Source: an uncultured Alcaligenaceae bacterium
Lineage (GTDB): Bacteria > Pseudomonadota > Gammaproteobacteria > Burkholderiales > Burkholderiaceae_B
DNA length: 44,897 bases
Direction of reading: 5' to 3'
Assembly (NCBI GenBank): GCA_937896225.1
Contig: CALBMZ010000202.1
Location: 1 to 44,897 of the forward strand
Within the stretch, counting starts at the first letter, position 1. The number at the start of each line of letters is the position of its first letter. Below the pieces are notes generated by a model. That model searched no databases. It saw only the letters and a program-made list of their open reading frames with translations, and was not told the origin of the DNA. The position numbers were made by a program, and so were the translations under genes. Positions 43,134-44,897 of this stretch are shown here, piece by piece.

Positions 43134-44197
43134 ATCAACGTATTTGGGTCGATCAAGCCGTCAAACAAATTGAAGCCGACTATTTGCGATCAGCCGATAC
43201 GCACTTAGTGCCCATTCAGCTGCCTGTGCCCCTGCATCAGCCAAATGTTGATATTTACCTAAAAGATGAGTCTACTCACCCAACCGGTAGTTTGAAACAT
43301 CGTTTGGCGCGTTCGTTGTTTTTGTATGCGCTTTGCAACGGCTGGATCAATCAATACACCACTGTGGTTGAGGCTTCATCAGGGTCAACGGCAATCAGTG
43401 AAGCTTACTTTGCGCGTTTACTTGGGCTACCCTTTATCGCCGTCGTACCCAAAGCGACTGCGCAACATAAATGTGACTTGATACGTTTTTATGGTGGGCA
43501 AGTGCACTTCGTCGCGCATGCTAACCAAGTGCATGAAGCCGCCACGACCCTGGCTCAAGATGCAGGTGGGCATTTTATGAATCAATTTCTATATGCTGAG
43601 AGAGCGACTGATTGGCGCGGTAATAACAATATTGCCGAATCAGTCTTTGCACAAATGCGTGGTGAACGTTTTCCGATACCGAGTTGGGTGGTCGTGGGGG
43701 CGGGCACAGGCGGCACCTCAGCCACCTTCGGGCGCTTTGTTCGCTACCAACGTTATGCCACCCAAGTCGCTGTGGTTGACCCTGAATTTTCGGTGTTTGA
43801 GCCATACCATCGCAGTGGCGATGCCTCACTTAAATCTGAGTTCGGTAGCCGTATTGAAGGCATTGGTAGGCCTTGTGTTGAAGCGTCGTTCATGCGCCAT
43901 GTGATCGATCGGGTTTTACCCATACCTGATATAGATTCTATTGCAGCCATGCGGGTGCTCTCAGCTTGGCTAGGCCGTCGCGTCGGGCCTTCAACCGGTA
44001 CAAATTTAGTAGGTGTGTTACGGTTAATCCGTGAAATGGCTCAGCAGGGTGAACAAGGTAGCATCGTGACCTTGTTATGCGATGCTGGTGACCGCTACGA
44101 GCACCTTTACGATGATGCCTGGGTCGAACAAACCTTTGGGTCAGGCCTGCAAGCCCATATGAACGCCCTACTGGCCGGGGTCAGCCAAGCATATTGA
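43124..44197 (+). CDS. PLP-dependent cysteine synthase-family protein
   Basis: [22 protein letters not shown] (PLP lysine), [54 protein letters not shown]. Confidence 0.9.
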   Translation: MPLNQRIWVDQAVKQIEADYLRSADTHLVPIQLPVPLHQPNVDIYLKDESTHPTGSLKHRLARSLFLYALCNGWINQYTTVVEASSGSTAISEAYFARLLGLPFIAVVPKATAQHKCDLIRFYGGQVHFVAHANQVHEAATTLAQDAGGHFMNQFLYAERATDWRGNNNIAESVFAQMRGERFPIPSWVVVGAGTGGTSATFGRFVRYQRYATQVAVVDPEFSVFEPYHRSGDASLKSEFGSRIEGIGRPCVEASFMRHVIDRVLPIPDIDSIAAMRVLSAWLGRRVGPSTGTNLVGVLRLIREMAQQGEQGSIVTLLCDAGDRYEHLYDDAWVEQTFGSGLQAHMNALLAGVSQAY

Positions 44198-44244
44198 GGG
44201 TTTAAAAGGTCACCATCCGTATGCGTCGTCGCACAAGCACGACA

Positions 44245-44295
44245 GAAGCGCGACAGATTGCGCGACACTATTTGTCGCGCAATCTGTCGCGCTTC
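44245..44295. terminator. Perfect 23-bp inverted repeat with 5-nt loop between convergent genes; possible bidirectional terminator or protein-binding element
   Basis: GAAGCGCGACAGATTGCGCGACA (44245-44267) - CTATT - TGTCGCGCAATCTGTCGCGCTTC (44273-44295), arms exactly complementary. Confidence 0.7.
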
Positions 44296-44326
44296 AACTC
44301 AATAGGGTCACACAGCAGTCAGTAAT

Positions 44327-44897
44327 TTAAGTATTTCCAGTAGCAATCTCCGCATTAGGTTGTGCACACCACTCGCTCCAAGAGCCAGGGTAGAGTTGCG
44401 CACCCGTGATACCGGCCACTTCAAAAGCCAGTAAATTATGGCACGCCGACACACCTGAGCCGCATTGCATGATGACGTCGGCCCCAGAAAGATTGCCTAT
44501 TAAGGTTCTAAAAGTAGCGTGCAGCGCCTCAGGTGATTTAAACAAACCTTTGTCATCAACGCTTTGATTAAATACGTGGTTTACAGCACCGGGAATATGG
44601 CCGCCGATTGGGTCAAGGGTTTCGTTTTCACCTCTGAACCGATCAGCTCCCCTTGCATCAATCACCAGATGACGTTTGGTGTCTAAATTGGCTTTGACAT
44701 CAGCATAGTTAACGGTTGCTACCAGCGGGGGGCGAGCTGAAAAAGTACCCTTCTGTGGTGCACTGGGGTTTATATCTGTGCAAGGTAGACCCGCCGCTTG
44801 CCAGGCTTGAATGCCCCCATCAAGCACTGCAACCGCACCATGACCGAGCCACCGCATCAGCCACCAAAGACGCGCCGCATACATGCCGCCCCCATTG
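44327..44897 (-). CDS. Rhodanese-type sulfurtransferase (3-mercaptopyruvate sulfurtransferase-like), runs off right edge
   Basis: LVIDARGADRFRGENETLDPIGGHIPGAVN, active loop MQCGSGVSACHNLLA, PGSWSEWC; upstream frame stays open to the window edge. Confidence 0.9.
   Translation of the reverse strand, partial: NGGGMYAARLWWLMRWLGHGAVAVLDGGIQAWQAAGLPCTDINPSAPQKGTFSARPPLVATVNYADVKANLDTKRHLVIDARGADRFRGENETLDPIGGHIPGAVNHVFNQSVDDKGLFKSPEALHATFRTLIGNLSGADVIMQCGSGVSACHNLLAFEVAGITGAQLYPGSWSEWCAQPNAEIATGNT

Overview
This 44.9 kb window looks like a chromosomal replication-origin neighbourhood of a moderate-GC betaproteobacterium, probably Burkholderiales. That assignment rests on gene order and protein features, without any database search. 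The core is mnmE(partial)-yidC-yidD-rnpA-rpmH on the minus strand, followed by dnaA-dnaN-gyrB on the plus strand. Flanking housekeeping genes are argS, dsbA-like, aceK, metC-like, smg/DUF494, gluQRS, topB, panB, ubiX, leuA, rpoN, prfC and a rhlE-type helicase. I saw no rRNA, tRNA, CRISPR array, transposase or prophage. The most interesting accessory region is 36.5-42.8 kb. It holds a divergently arranged circularly permuted ATP-grasp / alpha-E / transglutaminase cluster with both a split and a fused ATP-grasp/alpha-E version. The fused copy has lost the glycine-rich loop that the split copy keeps, and a translationally coupled small lipoprotein follows. The most interesting non-coding signal is upstream of leuA (about 27.29-27.48 kb). 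It is a candidate leucine attenuator in which a Leu-dense uORF (…ALLRLNLTIGCWASR*, with two CUA codons) overlaps the 5' arm of a nested RNA stem. Other points of interest: a perfect 23-bp inverted repeat at 44245-44295, a near-empty putative oriC with one consensus DnaA box inside an inverted repeat, a DUF3482 GTPase/DUF2868 membrane pair, a SET-domain methyltransferase near a TopB with a lysine-repeat tail, and an exported DUF2235 hydrolase.
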